Source: a virus. From it: 23,397 bases of DNA. The translations under genes and the position numbers were made by a program. Positions 7,743 through 15,215 of the stretch are shown here, piece after piece. Location of the stretch: the IMG/VR virus record IMGVR_UViG_3300035665_000249, positions 1 through 23,397 of that record. One strand, given 5' to 3'. Positions within the stretch are counted from its first letter, which is position 1. Each line of letters begins with the position of its first letter. Below the pieces are notes generated by a model, which saw nothing but the letters and a program-made list of their open reading frames with translations, ran no database searches and had not been told where the DNA came from.

Positions 7743-8876
7743 ATGGCATCAGAAGCACTCAATTGGGCATTGGCCAACGGCATGACGCAGGCCGAATTTG
7801 ACCGAAACATTTTTAATGCTGTGCTTGATGCGCAGCAAAAAGGCACTAGCAATGCCATGTTGCGCATAGAAATGGACCGACTTGGCATTTCTCCAGCCGA
7901 TGTGGCCCGTGCTACTGGTGTGACCACTCAAAGTGTCGCGTCTCAATACACGACGGCAGTGCCAACAACTGAAGCAGAATTGATTGCCAATGCCGCGGCT
8001 GATGCAGAACTTGCAGCGCGTACAGCCAGAGACAAAACTGCCAGCCAAGCATTGATTGATGCTAGAAATTTAGAGGCTAGAACTTCTGCTGGCACTTTGA
8101 CTGCGGCTCAATTGGCAGCTGCTAATGCGGCCCAGCTTGATTTGGTCCGCAGACAAAATGAAGCGGCTTTACTTTTGCAGCAACGCAATGCTGAAGCAGC
8201 CCGTTTGGCTGAATTAGCGCGTTTGGCTGCACTGCAAAAGACTGGTGGCACAGGAACTGGCACTAACGTGACTGGTGGTGTGACTGGTGGCACTGGTGGC
8301 GTGACTGGTGGCACTGGTGGCGTGACTGGTGGCACTGGCGGCTTGCTTGGCCCAACTGGCAACATGGGCATCACTGGCACAACTCCATTTGCCAATGCCA
8401 CCCAAGGCTTTGCCCAGAACTTTGCTAATTACCAGTCAATCCCAATTGGCGCTCAATACAACCCCAATGTGGTCGGTGGCGCTGGTTCTCCATACGCCCA
8501 AGTCATGGGCCAGATGCGACCAGTTGGCAATCCATACGCCAATGTGGTGGCAGGCCAAGCAATGGGTGGCTATAACCCTGGTCTGTATGACCAGATCGCA
8601 GCTGCTAATTTGGCCAATACAACGGCAGAGCAGGCAGCGGCAACGGCAGCGCAAAACACTCAGCAAGAATCAACAGGCATGGCTCAAGGTGGCATGGTCC
8701 ATGGTGGCGTGATGTTTGGTGCAAACCCTCCTGGTCCAGATGATGGCGCTGTCAATCTTGATCTTGGCGAATATGTGATCAAGAAGTCTTCAGTCAACAA
8801 GTATGGCCGTGGACTTTTGGACATGATCAACGAAGGCAAAGTGCCTGCCAAGAAAATGAAATCTTTACTCGGATAA
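7743..8876 (+). CDS. Ala/Gly-rich virion protein with Thr-Gly repeat linker
   Basis: The 377 residues begin with a helical region, then an Ala/Gln/Arg-rich likely coiled coil (about 75-165). A Thr-Gly-Gly repeat linker (about 165-200) encoded by 21-base tandem repeats follows, then a Gly/Asn/Pro-rich middle. The C-terminal domain reads GGMVHGG...DDGAVNLDLGEYVIKKSSVNKYG...MINEGK. That ending recurs in phage internal or tail virion proteins in my experience; its function is not known to me. An AGGGGA ribosome site precedes ATG 7743. It opens a run of four ejection-like genes. Confidence 0.55.
   Translation: MASEALNWALANGMTQAEFDRNIFNAVLDAQQKGTSNAMLRIEMDRLGISPADVARATGVTTQSVASQYTTAVPTTEAELIANAAADAELAARTARDKTASQALIDARNLEARTSAGTLTAAQLAAANAAQLDLVRRQNEAALLLQQRNAEAARLAELARLAALQKTGGTGTGTNVTGGVTGGTGGVTGGTGGVTGGTGGLLGPTGNMGITGTTPFANATQGFAQNFANYQSIPIGAQYNPNVVGGAGSPYAQVMGQMRPVGNPYANVVAGQAMGGYNPGLYDQIAAANLANTTAEQAAATAAQNTQQESTGMAQGGMVHGGVMFGANPPGPDDGAVNLDLGEYVIKKSSVNKYGRGLLDMINEGKVPAKKMKSLLG
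8268..8342 (+). repeat. 21-bp tandem repeats coding a Thr-Gly-Gly linker
   Basis: Three consecutive 21-base units (8280-8300, 8301-8321, 8322-8342) encode V-T-G-G-T-G-G. They follow a partial 12-base unit at 8268-8279. The third unit differs only by a GGT to GGC change. The array stays in frame, so slippage would change linker length without breaking the protein. Confidence 0.9.
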
Positions 8877-8885
8877 GGTGGCAAT

Positions 8886-9821
8886 ATGTCAAAAGGTGGA
8901 ACAACAACGTCAACAAGCTCCATTGATCCCCAAATCAAAGAAGCATTCTTGGCCAACTTTCAGCAGGCCCAAGGGGTCGCTGGTGCATTGCCTGTCCAGC
9001 AGTTTGCTGGCTATAACCCGATGTACCAGGCAGGCGAGGAGGCTCTGGTCAACACGGGCCTCGCTGGCCCAGGCATCAGTGGCACAGACTTGGCGGCTCA
9101 AATGGCCGCTTATGGCGGTGTTTATCAGCCTGCACAGATTTCAGCGCAGCAGACTAATTTGGGATTGACTGGACCAGGCTCAATTGGCTCTTACATGAAT
9201 CCATATACATCAGCTGTGCGCACCAATGCATTGGCTGATCTGGAATCTGCAAGACGCGCTGCCATTCAGCAAACTGGTGAACGTGCCACGCAAGCCCGTG
9301 CATTTGGTGGATCACGCCAAGGTGTGGCCGAGGCTCTGACTAACCAAGGGTTTGCCAAGCAGGCCGCCACACTTGGAACAACTTTAAACGAGCAGGCATT
9401 TAACCAGGCGATGGCCATGCAGCAGGCAGACATTGCGCGCAGATCAGCAGCCGACATTGCCAATCAGCAAGCAGGCTTGCAAGGTGCGCAATTAAGGCTA
9501 GGCGGTGCAAGCCAGCTAGGTAATTTGGCTGCTCAACAACAAGCATTGCGTCTTGGTGGCGCTCAAGCGGTCATGGCCGCTGGCGGTGCGCGTCAGGCTT
9601 TGGACCAGCAACAAATGGATGCAATCCGAAATATTGGTTTGCAGCGTCTGGGTGTGGTCCAGTCTTCACTCGGTGCGCAGCCTGCCAATCTTGGCATGGT
9701 GGCAACGACTCCATACACAAGAAATGTGGGTGCGGGTATTCTTGGTGGTGCGGCGGCTGGGGCGCAAATAGGCGGCCCTTATGGCGCAATTGCTGGTGGA
9801 ATTCTTGGCGCACTTGGTTAA
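8886..9821 (+). CDS. Ejection-type internal virion protein candidate
   Basis: The 311 residues are Ala/Gln/Gly-rich. A helical core contains MNPYTSAVRTNALADLESARRAA and RATQARAFGGSRQGVAEALTNQGF-type segments, and the end is a Gly/Ala-rich hydrophobic stretch (about 285-311) of small residues that could insert in membranes. Such proteins are common in podovirus ejectosomes (for comparison P22 gp7/gp20), where they leave the virion with the DNA. An AAGGTGG ribosome site precedes ATG 8886. The role is inferred from composition and from its place between similar genes. Confidence 0.55.
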   Translation: MSKGGTTTSTSSIDPQIKEAFLANFQQAQGVAGALPVQQFAGYNPMYQAGEEALVNTGLAGPGISGTDLAAQMAAYGGVYQPAQISAQQTNLGLTGPGSIGSYMNPYTSAVRTNALADLESARRAAIQQTGERATQARAFGGSRQGVAEALTNQGFAKQAATLGTTLNEQAFNQAMAMQQADIARRSAADIANQQAGLQGAQLRLGGASQLGNLAAQQQALRLGGAQAVMAAGGARQALDQQQMDAIRNIGLQRLGVVQSSLGAQPANLGMVATTPYTRNVGAGILGGAAAGAQIGGPYGAIAGGILGALG

Positions 9822-9831
9822 GGGGTAAAAA

Positions 9832-11130
9832 ATGGCTAATTTTGATTTTGCAAATTTAGGCAATTTATTTGGTGGTGGCGGTCTTGGTGGCACTCCATCA
9901 GGACTTGATGCATTGTTGACAGAAGACCAGCGCAAACTGCTTGGCCGTAATGCGACACTTTCAGCGGCTGCTGCACTATTGCAGGCCAGTGGCCGAAGCA
10001 CAACGCCAATCAGTTTGGGCCAAGCACTTGGATCGGCTTTGCAGGCTGGTCAGCAAGGTTATCAACAAGCCCGTGCTGGCTCACTGCAAGATTTGCTTTT
10101 GGGTGAAAAGATAAAAGAAAGCCAACGTGCAGCTGCATCTGAGGCTAATTTTTTAAAGATGTTGCAACCACCAGAAGCCGCTGCGCCTGCACCGATGCAA
10201 CCATTGACGGGCGAGGCAGTGCCACCGATTGAGAGATTTATGTCGGAGACAATGCCAACAGCGCCTGCACCTACGGCAGCCAATCCATTGGCCAACTTGA
10301 GTTCACAGCAACGTGCCTTGATTGGCGGTCTTGGCCGAGAGAAAGGCACTCAGTATTTACTAGAGGCCATGAAGCCAGAGGCCACTCCAGAGAATATCAA
10401 GACTTTAAGGGCATTGGGTCTGCCCGTGACACTAGAAGGCTTACGTCAACTAGACAAGCCAGAGCCATCACCAGCCGAGTCGCGTTTGCTTAGAGAGGCA
10501 GGAATGCCTGTAACTCTTGAAAACATTATGCAACTGAGGCGCTCTGGTGCAACCAATGTCAATGTCAAAGTCCCAGTGGACATGACTAGTGGCCAAAAAG
10601 GGTTTGAAAATGAGATGAGTCTTGGCAAGGCATTTAAAGCAGAGCCAATCTACAAAGACTACAGCGATATGCAGTCTGCATTTGGTCAGGTGGTTTCATC
10701 ATTGAGTGCAGGCACACCAATTGGTGATGTGGCTGGTGCTACCAAGATTATGAAATTGCTAGACCCTGGCTCTGTGGTGCGTGAGTCTGAATTGGCAATT
10801 GCCATGGCCGCTTCTGGCCGTATGGATCGATTGAACAATTATTTCAGCAATATGCTAAGTGGCCAAAAGCTCACACCGACTCAGCGCGATGACTTTAAGG
10901 CTTTGGCCAACGAACTGTATGCAGCCGCTGGCGATGCGTACAACAAGAAGCGCAATGAGTATCGAGGATTTGGTGATGCTTATGGTTTCAAAAACCTTGA
11001 TACAGCCCTTGGCGCTCCAGCCACTATCCCGTCAGTCATGCGAACAAGACCTGGTGCATTACCAAGCGGTGGCGGTGGTGGTGCAGCAAGACCATCCCTT
11101 AGTAATATCTTTGGTGTACCAGGAGGCTGA
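9832..11130 (+). CDS. Ejection-type internal virion protein candidate with internal repeat
   Basis: The 432 residues have a Gly-rich N-terminus, an Ala-rich helical part and a Pro/Ala-rich linker (about 118-155). A two-copy motif follows (LRALGLPVTLEGLRQL then LREAGMPVTLENIMQL). A conserved-looking C-terminal domain contains IMKLLDPGSVVRESELAIA and LSGQKLTPTQRDDF at about 300-350, a pattern I associate with internal virion or DNA-transfer proteins of many podoviruses. It ends in a Gly-rich tail. An AAGGGG ribosome site precedes ATG 9832. No catalytic motif was found. Confidence 0.55.
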   Translation: MANFDFANLGNLFGGGGLGGTPSGLDALLTEDQRKLLGRNATLSAAAALLQASGRSTTPISLGQALGSALQAGQQGYQQARAGSLQDLLLGEKIKESQRAAASEANFLKMLQPPEAAAPAPMQPLTGEAVPPIERFMSETMPTAPAPTAANPLANLSSQQRALIGGLGREKGTQYLLEAMKPEATPENIKTLRALGLPVTLEGLRQLDKPEPSPAESRLLREAGMPVTLENIMQLRRSGATNVNVKVPVDMTSGQKGFENEMSLGKAFKAEPIYKDYSDMQSAFGQVVSSLSAGTPIGDVAGATKIMKLLDPGSVVRESELAIAMAASGRMDRLNNYFSNMLSGQKLTPTQRDDFKALANELYAAAGDAYNKKRNEYRGFGDAYGFKNLDTALGAPATIPSVMRTRPGALPSGGGGGAARPSLSNIFGVPGG

Positions 11131-11132
11131 TC

Positions 11133-13235
11133 ATGGATGGCATTAAAGAGAAAATCAAAGAAGCTCAAAAGGCTGGCTATAAGGATGACCAGATCATTCA
11201 GTTTTTGGCTCAACTGCCAGATGTTGGACCACAAGTCACAGCCGCGCTTGAGAATCAATATAAGCCAGGGGAAATCCTAAAATTCTTGGGACAGTCTCCG
11301 GCCTACCGAGAAGGCACAGAACTGCCAGAAAGTTTTCGCGGTTTTGTCAGCGCCATGCAAGGCCCAACATTCAACACATTCCCTAGAATTGTGGGTGCAG
11401 TTGGCGCTCCATTTGCAGCGCTTGAGCAAGGCATTCCATTGTCTGAAGCCTACGCGCAGGGCCGTGACATCATGCGCGGTGCTGCCGAGTCCTATCAGCA
11501 AGAATCACCATACAAGGCCGCTGGTGGCCAACTGGTGGCCAGTCTGCCCATGGTGGTTGGCGGACTGCCAAGCACTGTCGTCAGGAATGTTGGCGGTGCT
11601 ACGTTGCCTGCAATTCAACGAGTCGCGCCAAGCATTGCACCCTCAATTCAAGCGGCAGGCAGATACATGACTGCTGCGCCTGGTGCTGGCCAAGTCATGG
11701 GCATGGGCCAGCGCATGGCACAAGCTGGTGGCTCTGGCGCTGGCTATGGATTTGTCAGCGGTCTTGGCGGCTCATACGAAGATGACGCAATAGAGATGCT
11801 GAAAGAGGCGGGCAAAAGCGCATTGATCAGTGGCGGCCTAGGTGTTACCACTCAGCCAGTGATGGGCATTCTTGGTGCTGGTGGTCGTCAGGCCATGGCG
11901 CGTATGTCTCCCACAGCTGCTGGCACTTATGCCCAGCAAAAGGTGGCAGAGGCTTTGATTCGTGATGTGCCAGAGCCATTGACAGGAGCAAACGCATTGA
12001 CCAGAGCGCAGGCCAGACTCTTGAAATTAGGCCCAGAGGCTCGCATTGCTGATGTGGGTGGCCCGTCTACACGCAATTTGCTCGATGTGCAGGCCACATT
12101 GCCTGGCACAACGGCAAGTGCTACAGAACGTGCTATTCGTGAGCGCCAAGTAGGCCGTGCTGGCCGATTGATGGAAGCGTCTGATGAAACCCTTGGCACT
12201 GGTGGCGCTCAGTTTATGCAAAGCATTGAGAACTTTGCAAACAAGCGCTATCAAGAATCACGCCCTTACTATGCTGTGGTTGATGCTGCTAATTTATCTG
12301 TCGATAACAACTTGATCAATTTGCTTAAAAAGTCAGGCAATATGCAGCGCGATGCTGAAAACCTTTATAGAAAGCAAACTGGCCTAGACATTGATCTGTC
12401 AGCCTTAAAGTATGGCGAACAAGTGCCAATGAATGTTTTGGATACTCTGAAGCAGACTTTGTATGACTCAGCGCAAGCCTTAAGAAGAACAGGCAATAAC
12501 AATGACGCATTGGCAACTGACAAAATTCGCGTTGATTTGACCAATTTGCTTGTCAATAAATCACCCAAGATTGGTGGCCAGTCTGCTTATGGTTTGGCCA
12601 TGAAGACTTATGCTGGACCATCACAAATGATGGATGCTGCCGAGATTGGTCGAAAGGTCATGCAAGGTGACATTCTTGATGCGCAGCAAGCTATCAAAGG
12701 TTTAAACCCGTCTGAACTTGAAGCATACAGAATTGGTGTTTTGCAGGCTTTGCGTCAAAAGACTGGCACAGAGGCTGGCCAAACATCATTGCTCAAATTC
12801 TATAAAGAGCCTGCAACGCAAGACAGATTGAAGGCCGCATTTGGCAATGACTACAAAGCATTTTCTGCTGCCGTTTATAGAGAAGAGGCGCTTAAGCGTT
12901 TGGAATCTGCTGGCCGTGGCTCACAAACTGCTGCTAGATTGGCCGGACAGGCTGATCTTGATATTGCACCATTGGCCCAGACAGCTGGCGCAGCGGCTTC
13001 TGGAAGCCCAATGGCCATTGTCACGGCAGCCACTAATCTGGCCCGTCAGACTCAGACCCCAGAGGCCGTGCGAAATGAAATTGGCCGCATCTTGCTCTCG
13101 CGTGATCCCCAGCAGTTGACCCAGCTGGCAGATATTGTCAGGAAACTGAACGAGTCTCGCGCAAGAGCTGCTGGTGTTGCAGGCCGCGGTGCTGGTCAGA
13201 TCGGTGGAATGTTGCCCGACTATGTTGCACCATAA
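11133..13235 (+). CDS. Large ejection-type internal virion protein candidate
   Basis: The 700 residues are largely helical and Ala/Gln-rich. A Gly/Ala/Pro-rich hydrophobic region lies at about 125-260, where membrane insertion is conceivable. The C-terminal half contains AYGLAMKTYAGPSQMMDAAEIG, YRIGVLQALRQKTG and LLKFYKEPATQDRLKAAFGNDY-like segments, a pattern seen in large phage injection or internal core proteins. A strong AGGAGG ribosome site is 6 bases before ATG 11133. It is the last rightward gene of the virion block; its stop at 13233-13235 directly abuts the stop of the opposing wHTH gene. Confidence 0.6.
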   Translation: MDGIKEKIKEAQKAGYKDDQIIQFLAQLPDVGPQVTAALENQYKPGEILKFLGQSPAYREGTELPESFRGFVSAMQGPTFNTFPRIVGAVGAPFAALEQGIPLSEAYAQGRDIMRGAAESYQQESPYKAAGGQLVASLPMVVGGLPSTVVRNVGGATLPAIQRVAPSIAPSIQAAGRYMTAAPGAGQVMGMGQRMAQAGGSGAGYGFVSGLGGSYEDDAIEMLKEAGKSALISGGLGVTTQPVMGILGAGGRQAMARMSPTAAGTYAQQKVAEALIRDVPEPLTGANALTRAQARLLKLGPEARIADVGGPSTRNLLDVQATLPGTTASATERAIRERQVGRAGRLMEASDETLGTGGAQFMQSIENFANKRYQESRPYYAVVDAANLSVDNNLINLLKKSGNMQRDAENLYRKQTGLDIDLSALKYGEQVPMNVLDTLKQTLYDSAQALRRTGNNNDALATDKIRVDLTNLLVNKSPKIGGQSAYGLAMKTYAGPSQMMDAAEIGRKVMQGDILDAQQAIKGLNPSELEAYRIGVLQALRQKTGTEAGQTSLLKFYKEPATQDRLKAAFGNDYKAFSAAVYREEALKRLESAGRGSQTAARLAGQADLDIAPLAQTAGAAASGSPMAIVTAATNLARQTQTPEAVRNEIGRILLSRDPQQLTQLADIVRKLNESRARAAGVAGRGAGQIGGMLPDYVAP

Positions 13236-13622
13236 CTAAGACCCAAAAAACGCGGCCACAAGTGGGTCGCGTTTCACAACCCGTCTTTTCTGCCTGCGTC
13301 TGGCAGCGTCAAAGTCTTTGTCATCGGCTGACATTTTCTCGCGGTATTTCTTAATGCGCTCTGAGCCTGGCACTGGCCCAGGCGCAATGGCATCATCCCC
13401 ATCACCCCATGACCACAGAGGCCGCCACTGGCCATTGGCGCTCACTCTGGTATATCCAGAGATATATACCAATTCATGGCGGTGCAAATCAAACAGAATC
13501 CTTGCAGCACTGCGCCTGGCACAAAAGCACAACTTGGCCAGATCAAGGTCTGACAGATTGCCTTTCTTTTGGAGCGCTGCCTCAATGGCAGGGCTTACAC
13601 GGGGTTTTAAGCCTCTGGCCAT
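13236..13622 (-). CDS. Winged-helix-like DNA-binding protein
   Basis: The 128 residues look like a phage wHTH protein. A helical region (about 8-45) contains LSDLDLAKLCFCARRSAARILFDLH, followed by a wing-like HELVYISGYTRVSANGQWRPLWSWGDGDDA segment and a basic tail (ERIKKYREKM...RRRQKRRVVKR). This type is frequent in phages and probably binds DNA as a regulator, though no target is known. GGAGACC precedes the start. It ends the leftward operon and overlaps the upstream gene by 16 bases. Confidence 0.55.
   Translation of the reverse strand: MARGLKPRVSPAIEAALQKKGNLSDLDLAKLCFCARRSAARILFDLHRHELVYISGYTRVSANGQWRPLWSWGDGDDAIAPGPVPGSERIKKYREKMSADDKDFDAARRRQKRRVVKRDPLVAAFFGS
13248..13274. terminator. 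Hairpin at the convergent gene junction, possible terminator
   Basis: AAACGCG (13248-13254) pairs with CGCGTTT (13268-13274), with further G-T and C-G pairs inside, giving a stem of about ten pairs. Read leftward, the stem is followed by six T residues (complement of A 13245-13250), as in an intrinsic terminator. Read rightward only TTT follows. It lies inside the last codons of the leftward wHTH gene, just past the stop of the large virion gene. It may therefore serve mainly the rightward virion transcript. Confidence 0.4.
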
Positions 13623-13786
13623 GTGCTGGTCTCCATTCTGGCTTTTAAGCGCTCCAGCATTGTCCTGACAACGAATGCACGGGTTTTGACTTCATTGGGG
13701 ATTGCATGGCCAAAGACTTCTGGGTGCAGTAAGTCATTGACCAGGTCAAGGCAGGCATCAATGGCTGGTGGCAAGTCATCGGTCAT
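13607..13786 (-). CDS. Hypothetical 59-residue protein
   Basis: An acidic, helical small protein (MTDDLPPAIDACLDLVNDLL...) of unknown family. ATG at 13786 is preferred to the longer frame starting at 13813 because a GGAAA ribosome site lies upstream. It overlaps the preceding gene's stop by 11 bases and the next gene by 16, consistent with one leftward operon. Confidence 0.5.
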   Translation of the reverse strand: MTDDLPPAIDACLDLVNDLLHPEVFGHAIPNEVKTRAFVVRTMLERLKARMETSTWPEA

Positions 13787-14051
13787 TGTATTTTTCCAGC
13801 GCAGACACTTCAATGTGGTCCACCAGGCTTTGCAAGATCATGTGGGCAATGTCCACATCAGTGCCTGCGATGTATGCGTTATTGAGGGTCATGCACTCAT
13901 CAATATTTGGCTCATAAGGTGCGCCATAAGAATCAACTGATCCCTTTTCTTCTGGGCTGTATTCCAAGAAGCAGACCAGGTCAACGTCTTCAACCGAGCA
14001 TTCAAACTGGTACAAGCCTCTGGGGCAGTTAGGTGTTGGGCCGTAGTTCAT
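13776..14051 (-). CDS. Hypothetical acidic protein of the leftward operon
   Basis: This 91-residue protein starts at ATG 14051, within an ATGA overlap with the upstream gene; the longer frame to 14141 only shadows that gene. It is acidic, with a strand-rich start (GLYQFECSVEDVDLVCFLEYSPEEKG) and a helical end (IAHMILQSLVDHIEVSALEKY). No family is recognised. Confidence 0.55.
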   Translation of the reverse strand: MNYGPTPNCPRGLYQFECSVEDVDLVCFLEYSPEEKGSVDSYGAPYEPNIDECMTLNNAYIAGTDVDIAHMILQSLVDHIEVSALEKYNDR

Positions 14052-14317
14052 GCTTGGTCTTTTGTGTAGAGCGCAATTGGCTTGTATACGCTTGAAGGCT
14101 TTTTCCAGCGGAAATATCTGTGGCCAGCTGCGTTCTCGCAAAGGTATGCAACTGGCTCTGAAATTGCTATTGAGATCACGCCAGTCTGGGTGGGTGTTGG
14201 TTGTTCCAAGTATTTAGCGTAAACAAGATCAGCGACAAGCGCTGCAAAGTGTTCAATGTCGCCATGCAAGGTCAGGCCATTGGCCTCAATCAATTCAAAG
14301 ATTTCGTCTCTGCTCAT
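14048..14317 (-). CDS. Ea22/Eaa-like accessory protein
   Basis: The 89 residues have a helical N-terminus (SRDEIFELIEANGLTLHGDI) and end with PVAYLCENAAGHRYF...YKPIALYTKDQA. That resembles the PVAW...LYT ending of the Ea22/eaa-type proteins in lambdoid early regions. The function of that family is poorly known. ATG 14317 is preferred over 14329 because it overlaps the upstream peptide stop as ATGA and has GGTGG upstream. Confidence 0.5.
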   Translation of the reverse strand: MSRDEIFELIEANGLTLHGDIEHFAALVADLVYAKYLEQPTPTQTGVISIAISEPVAYLCENAAGHRYFRWKKPSSVYKPIALYTKDQA

Positions 14318-14409
14318 GCTGACCACCATGCGACAAGTAAAACAGCCAAGCCAACGCCAATGGCCAAGGCAGTCAAATAATCAAGGAGAGTTTCGGTTGA
14401 GGGTTTCAT
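14314..14409 (-). CDS. 31-residue membrane peptide
   Basis: M-K-P-S-T-E-T-L-L-D-Y leads into a hydrophobic helix (about 11-28) ending in Trp-Trp-Ser-Ala. The stop overlaps the next ATG as ATGA, which supports translation. A purine-rich GAAAGAAA precedes the start. Function is unknown; small membrane peptides in early operons sometimes affect host processes or superinfection, but nothing here decides. Confidence 0.45.
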   Translation of the reverse strand: MKPSTETLLDYLTALAIGVGLAVLLVAWWSA

Positions 14410-14429
14410 CGGTTTCTTTCGTTTGTGGT

Positions 14430-14909
14430 TTAAATAGCGTATTGGTCTAATGTTTTGTGGCACTTTGCAATTTGCTCTTCTGCCATAAATACATATTCAG
14501 TGTGGCCATTAAAGCGGCCCAGTCTCTCTTTTGTTTGCTGATCAATCTTGGTCCCAATTGCCAGCAGCTCTTTTTCAACTTTTCCAGCTTCAGCTTTTAT
14601 CTTTGTGAATCTGATAACTTTGAAGTCAAAACCTGATTTACGCATGTTGTCATACATGCGCTGCATGATTCGACCATCAGAGGAAATACCAACTTTGTAA
14701 ACATTCTCAAAGTCAGGGTCTAAAACCTTGGCCAAATACACAATGTTTCTTTTGTGATTTGTTTCCATGTGGGCGCTAATTCGTGTCCAGATTCCAAGTT
14801 TTCTAGCAGCAGCATAAGCACCACCATACTGGTCTTGAAAATCAATTTTTCTGGTGTACTGCTTTGCCAGCTCTTCAAGTTTCTCAACAGTCCAATTTGT
14901 GTAACTCAT
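14430..14909 (-). CDS. T5orf172/GIY-YIG-like nuclease-domain protein
   Basis: The 159 residues have a DNA-binding-like N-terminus (WTVEKLEELAKQYTRKIDF...GGAYAAARKLG, about 6-40). A GIY-YIG-type core follows, with IVYLA at 56-60, YKVGIS at 71-76, Arg residues at 80 and 84, and a later KVEKELL (Glu 113) and NGHTEYVF (134-141). This matches the T5orf172/Mug113 branch, found alone or in homing-type nucleases. GGAG lies before the ATG at 14909. It is the first gene of the leftward operon, behind the operator-bearing promoter. Cleavage activity is not certain. Confidence 0.7.
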   Translation of the reverse strand: MSYTNWTVEKLEELAKQYTRKIDFQDQYGGAYAAARKLGIWTRISAHMETNHKRNIVYLAKVLDPDFENVYKVGISSDGRIMQRMYDNMRKSGFDFKVIRFTKIKAEAGKVEKELLAIGTKIDQQTKERLGRFNGHTEYVFMAEEQIAKCHKTLDQYAI

Positions 14910-14934
14910 AATTTGTCTCCGTCATCACAAACGA

Positions 14935-14962
14935 ACTATGACAGAAATAAACTTTCTGTAAA
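14935..14962 (-). promoter_or_regulatory. Predicted promoter of the leftward operon
   Basis: On the minus strand TTTACA (14957-14962) and CATAGT (14935-14940) are separated by 16 bases, an acceptable sigma-70 pair. The transcript would start just ahead of the nuclease-like gene at 14909. The spacer is almost completely taken up by a perfect inverted repeat. Confidence 0.5.
14941..14959. promoter_or_regulatory. Operator-like perfect inverted repeat
   Basis: ACAGAAATAAACTTTCTGT has 7-base arms (ACAGAAA/TTTCTGT) and a 5-base centre. It covers the spacer and part of the -35 of the leftward promoter and lies 55 bases before the Cro-like HTH gene. Repression of the leftward operon by that HTH protein is inferred. 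Confidence 0.6.
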
Positions 14963-15014
14963 CATTTATTTTTATCTGTTGTTTTTATACATATTCCGCA
15001 ATTAGAATGCGGCC

Positions 15015-15215
15015 ATGGAATCAATTCACACAATACGCGCAAGGGCCAAGGCTCACAAGATAACCATGTCTGCGGTGTGCGATGAGGCTGGCATCCAGCA
15101 GTCCCAGGTCAGCCGGTGGCTGAGTGGAACTGTGGAGCCTCTGTGGACATCAGTCAATCAATTGCACTTGGCGCTTGAGAAACTGATTGACAAATCACCA
15201 GTCGTTATCGATTGA
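15015..15215 (+). CDS. Cro/XRE-type HTH repressor-like protein
   Basis: A 66-residue protein. Residues about 17-38 (TMSAVCDEAGIQQSQVSRWLSG) form a clear helix-turn-helix of the Cro/XRE type. It lacks a separate oligomerisation or peptidase domain, so it is Cro-sized rather than CI-sized. It is divergent from the leftward operon, with the operator-like palindrome between. Its last 21 bases overlap the end of the opposing SSB gene. The leader has a CCGCA/TGCGG inverted repeat (14996-15012) just before the ATG and no strong ribosome site. Confidence 0.7.
   Translation: MESIHTIRARAKAHKITMSAVCDEAGIQQSQVSRWLSGTVEPLWTSVNQLHLALEKLIDKSPVVID

Noticed and set aside
8268-8342. CRISPR-like repeat array
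   Set aside because: The units are 21 bases with no spacers and keep a Thr-Gly-Gly coding frame, so they are a coding tandem repeat.
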